This document shows positions 11,479-13,706 of a DNA stretch of 13,706 nucleotides, in pieces. Position 1 is the stretch's first letter; each line of letters starts with the position of its first letter. The position numbers and the translations under genes were made by a program. A model generated the notes under the pieces. It did no database searches and was not told the DNA's origin. It saw only the letters and a list, made by a program, of their open reading frames with translations. The stretch is from Actinomycetota bacterium (GTDB lineage: Bacteria; Actinomycetota; Actinomycetes; S36-B12; UBA10799). The stretch is taken from the NCBI GenBank assembly GCA_030837445.1, contig JAUPKM010000492.1, positions 1-13,706 on the forward strand, in the 5' to 3' direction.

Positions 11479-13572
11479 GTGCTTCGGCGCCACCGCAAAC
11501 CCGAGTTCCGGCCCGATATCGAGGGTCTGCGTGCGGTCGCGGTCATGGCTGTCGTCGCCTTCCACACCGGAGCCGTCACCGGCGGATTCGTCGGCGTGGA
11601 CGTCTTCTTCGTGATTTCCGGGTTCCTCATCACCCGACTGCTCTGGGCCGAACTCGGCCAGACCGGCCGAGTCGACCTGGTCCGGTTCTACGCCGCCCGC
11701 GCCCGGCGCCTGCTGCCCGCGGCGGGTGTCGTCCTGGTCGCGACCGCGCTCGCCGCAGCCGCCATCCTCCCTGCCCTGCAGGCCCGGGACGTGCTCGACG
11801 ACGGCCTGGCCAGTGCGCTCTACGTCGGCAACTACCGGTTTGCGATCACCGGCACCGACTACCTCGCACACGCCTCTCCCTCCTCCCCCTCCCCGTTCCA
11901 GCACTACTGGTCGCTGGGAGTGGAGGAACAGTTCTACCTGATCTGGCCCGCGGTGCTGTTGGGCGCTGCCGCGCTGCTGGGCCGCAGCCGGGGCGCCGCG
12001 GTCGCCACGTTGACCGTGCTGGGCGCGGGCTCCCTATGGCTCGCACTCTCCTGGACCTCAACCCGGCCGCCCTGGGCGTTCTTCTCACTTCCCACCCGGG
12101 CCTGGGAACTGGCCGCGGGAGCCTTGATCGCACTGACCGCCACGGCATGGCGCCGGCTGCCGCCCGGCCTCGCCGCCGTGGCCGGCTTCGGCGGACTGGG
12201 CCTGATCGGCTGGTCATGCCTGCGCTTCAACCCGCAGACCCCCTACCCGGGCACTGCGGCACTGGTTCCCGTCGCCGGTGCGGTCCTGGTAGTGGCCGCC
12301 GGATGTTCGGCACCCCGGCGAGCGGCGGGGCGCTGGCTGTCGGCGCCGGTGATGCGGGCGCTGGGCCGGCTGTCCTATTCGTGGTATCTGTGGCACTGGC
12401 CGATCCTGGTGCTGGCCCCGGCGGCACTGGGCCATCCGCTGGGCTGGGCCGGCCGCCTGGCTGCGGTCGCCGCGTCGCTGGCGCTGGCGATGCTCACGCT
12501 GCGCTACGTCGAACGTCCGGTGCGCTACGCGGTGGGCTTGCGGCGATCGTCGGGCCGGAGCCTGGCGCTGGGCAGTGCGATCACCGCTGCGGCCGTCAGC
12601 GCCGCCCTGCTGCTGCCGATGCTGGTGCCCGCCCGGGTCGGCCCAGGCGCACCGGCCACTGCCGCCTTCGTCCAGCCCGCCGAACGGTCCCGACTGGTGG
12701 CTGCCGACCCGGTTACCGTTGCCGCCGCGCCACTGCGCACCGCGGTTGCGGCCTCGGCGGATCGCCGCCAAGTGCCCGCCGACCTGTCGCCGCCCCTGGA
12801 CGGCGCGGCGGCCGACAAACCGGACGTGTTCTACAACGGCTGCGTCCGAGCCTGGCTCGAGGTGGGTGTCCCGACCTGCGAGTCCGGAGACACCTCGTCG
12901 CCGACGACGGTGGCCCTGGTCGGCGACTCCCATGCCGCGATGTGGGAGCCTGCCTTGGAACCCGTTGCGCGGGCACAGAACTGGCGGCTGAGCACGATGG
13001 CAAAGGTGACCTGCCCGCTGCAGGATCTACCGATCCGCAGCCCCTATCTGGGACGCGACTACACCGAGTGCGTGCAGTGGCGCGGGGAGGTGCTGCAGCG
13101 CCTGGCGGCCGATCGCCCCCAGTTGGTGCTGCTCGGCATGTCGCGGCGCTACGGATCGGACTTCGGGTTCACCAGCTACAGCCGGCCCTGGCTGGATGCA
13201 CTGACCGCACTGGTCTCCGAGCTGCGGGAAATCACCGGCGCGCGGGTGCTGGTGCTCGGACCCGTGCCCGACCCGCACTCGGTCGTGCCGGTTTGTGTGT
13301 CCGGCGAGTTGGACGAGGCCAACGCCTGCGCACCGCCGCGCGCCGAGGCGATCAACGCGGACGGGATCGCCGCCGAGGCGGCCGCCACCCGACGCGGCGG
13401 CGGGCAGTACGCCGATATGACGGACCTGTTCTGCGCCACGGCGATCTGCCCGGTGATCATCGGCAGCGATCTGGTGTTCCGGGACGACAACCACGTAACG
13501 ACGACCTACGCCCGCCGCCTGCAGCCGGTCTTGGGCGCCCTCGCCCAGCGGTCGCTGTCGCCGCGCAGCTAG
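11479..13572 (+). CDS. AT3-SGNH membrane acyltransferase (OafA-like)
   Basis: 697 residues. Residues about 10-390 form the ten-helix acyltransferase-3 domain. Visible hallmarks are the leading FRPDIEGLRAVAVMAVVAFH with catalytic His29, GGFVGVDVFFVISGFLIT, RFYAARARRLLPA, EEQFYLIWP (from Glu149), SYSWYLWHWP and ERPVRY. After a proline/alanine-rich linker, an extracytoplasmic SGNH-hydrolase-like domain (about 455-697) has GDSH (482-485, nucleophile Ser484) and DDNH (669-672, with His672 as catalytic base), plus cysteines in CVRAWLEVGVPTC that could be disulfide-bonded. The family moves an acyl group across the membrane and places it on a cell-surface sugar or lipid. Substrate is unknown; the nearby glycosyltransferase suggests a glycan. 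The start is the GTG at 11479, the first start codon after the in-frame stop at 11425-11427; no clear ribosome-binding site. An ATG at 11471 is out of frame. Confidence 0.92.
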   Translation: MLRRHRKPEFRPDIEGLRAVAVMAVVAFHTGAVTGGFVGVDVFFVISGFLITRLLWAELGQTGRVDLVRFYAARARRLLPAAGVVLVATALAAAAILPALQARDVLDDGLASALYVGNYRFAITGTDYLAHASPSSPSPFQHYWSLGVEEQFYLIWPAVLLGAAALLGRSRGAAVATLTVLGAGSLWLALSWTSTRPPWAFFSLPTRAWELAAGALIALTATAWRRLPPGLAAVAGFGGLGLIGWSCLRFNPQTPYPGTAALVPVAGAVLVVAAGCSAPRRAAGRWLSAPVMRALGRLSYSWYLWHWPILVLAPAALGHPLGWAGRLAAVAASLALAMLTLRYVERPVRYAVGLRRSSGRSLALGSAITAAAVSAALLLPMLVPARVGPGAPATAAFVQPAERSRLVAADPVTVAAAPLRTAVAASADRRQVPADLSPPLDGAAADKPDVFYNGCVRAWLEVGVPTCESGDTSSPTTVALVGDSHAAMWEPALEPVARAQNWRLSTMAKVTCPLQDLPIRSPYLGRDYTECVQWRGEVLQRLAADRPQLVLLGMSRRYGSDFGFTSYSRPWLDALTALVSELREITGARVLVLGPVPDPHSVVPVCVSGELDEANACAPPRAEAINADGIAAEAAATRRGGGQYADMTDLFCATAICPVIIGSDLVFRDDNHVTTTYARRLQPVLGALAQRSLSPRS

Positions 13573-13577
13573 ACATC

Positions 13578-13583
13578 TACGCT
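13578..13583 (+). promoter_or_regulatory. Candidate -10 element giving a leaderless enoyl-CoA hydratase transcript
   Basis: TACGCT fits TANNNT and ends 8 bp before the ATG at 13592, so the transcript could start at the A of the start codon. Leaderless mRNAs are common in mycobacteria. No ribosome-binding site precedes this ATG, which agrees. Confidence 0.4.
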
Positions 13584-13591
13584 GCTCAACT

Positions 13592-13706
13592 ATGACCGAT
13601 TCTGTGCCGTCTGATCTGGTCCGCTACGAGGTACGTGAGCGGGTGGCCGTCATCACCGTCAACGACCCCGACCGCCGTAACGCGGTGACCGACGCGATGT
13701 CCGGGC
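13592..13706 (+). CDS. Enoyl-CoA hydratase/isomerase family protein (5' end only)
   Basis: Only the first 38 codons are in the window. They read as the opening strands of the crotonase fold: VRYEVRERVAVITVNDPDRRNAVTDAMS. The V-A-V-I-T-V-N-x-P-x-R-x-N-A-V pattern is the standard N-terminal signature of enoyl-CoA hydratase/isomerase proteins, which act on acyl-CoA thioesters, often in fatty-acid oxidation. The catalytic residues lie outside the window, so hydratase, isomerase or another crotonase activity cannot be distinguished. It begins 19 bp after the acyltransferase stop. Confidence 0.88.
   Translation, partial: MTDSVPSDLVRYEVRERVAVITVNDPDRRNAVTDAMSG

Noticed and set aside
12036..13595. 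519-codon second plus-strand frame inside the acyltransferase gene
   Set aside because: Arg/Gly-rich shadow frame; the overlapping AT3-SGNH protein has all family motifs in its own frame.
1..13706. CRISPR array, insertion sequence or prophage genes
   Set aside because: No regularly spaced repeats with unique spacers, no transposase or phage protein, and no terminal inverted repeats were seen.

Overview
The window looks like chromosomal DNA of a high-GC actinobacterium, most likely a Mycobacterium/Mycolicibacterium-type organism. The grounds are a WS/DGAT-family acyltransferase, GTG starts, TANNNT-type -10 hexamers close to start codons, an AT3-SGNH acyltransferase and an enoyl-CoA hydratase family gene. 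This assignment is inference from gene content and style; no database was searched.

Layout. On the minus strand, 1-1207 carries most of a WS/DGAT acyltransferase gene whose 3' end runs off the left edge. A tRNA-Arg(UCU) follows at 1403-1476. From 1624 onward every gene is on the plus strand: a cationic amino-acid permease (1624-3117), then a tightly packed four-gene block (3253-9814). That block encodes cyanophycin synthetase (cphA), a double-length cyanophycinase-like protein (cphB-like), a small PIN-like protein with an acidic repeat tail, and an M14 AstE/AspA-type zinc hydrolase. A more ordinary envelope section follows: a GT4 glycosyltransferase (9920-11110), a 67-residue unknown (11224-11427), an AT3-SGNH membrane acyltransferase (11479-13572) and the first 115 bases of an enoyl-CoA hydratase/isomerase gene.

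How the genes may work together. The permease would bring in arginine or another cationic amino acid. CphA would store it as multi-L-arginyl-poly-L-aspartate (cyanophycin). The CphB-like protein would cut the polymer to beta-Asp-Arg dipeptides. The M14 hydrolase could finish the degradation or process an N-acyl or isopeptide product, since no isoaspartyl dipeptidase is visible. The PIN-like protein has no obvious catalytic role and may be regulatory or granule-associated. Gene junctions of -4, +20 and +18 nt argue for one transcript.

Most unusual points: (1) a complete nitrogen-storage polymer operon in a mycobacterium-like background; (2) a tandem S51 cyanophycinase whose second half has lost the Ser and His of the triad; (3) a PIN-fold-like protein lacking a conserved acid and carrying a proline/acid repeat tail, inside this operon; (4) a possible 28-codon leader ORF ending immediately before the cphA ribosome-binding site; (5) a perfect 13-bp palindrome covering a GATAAT hexamer upstream of the permease. 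Intergenic stretches are all under 300 bases.
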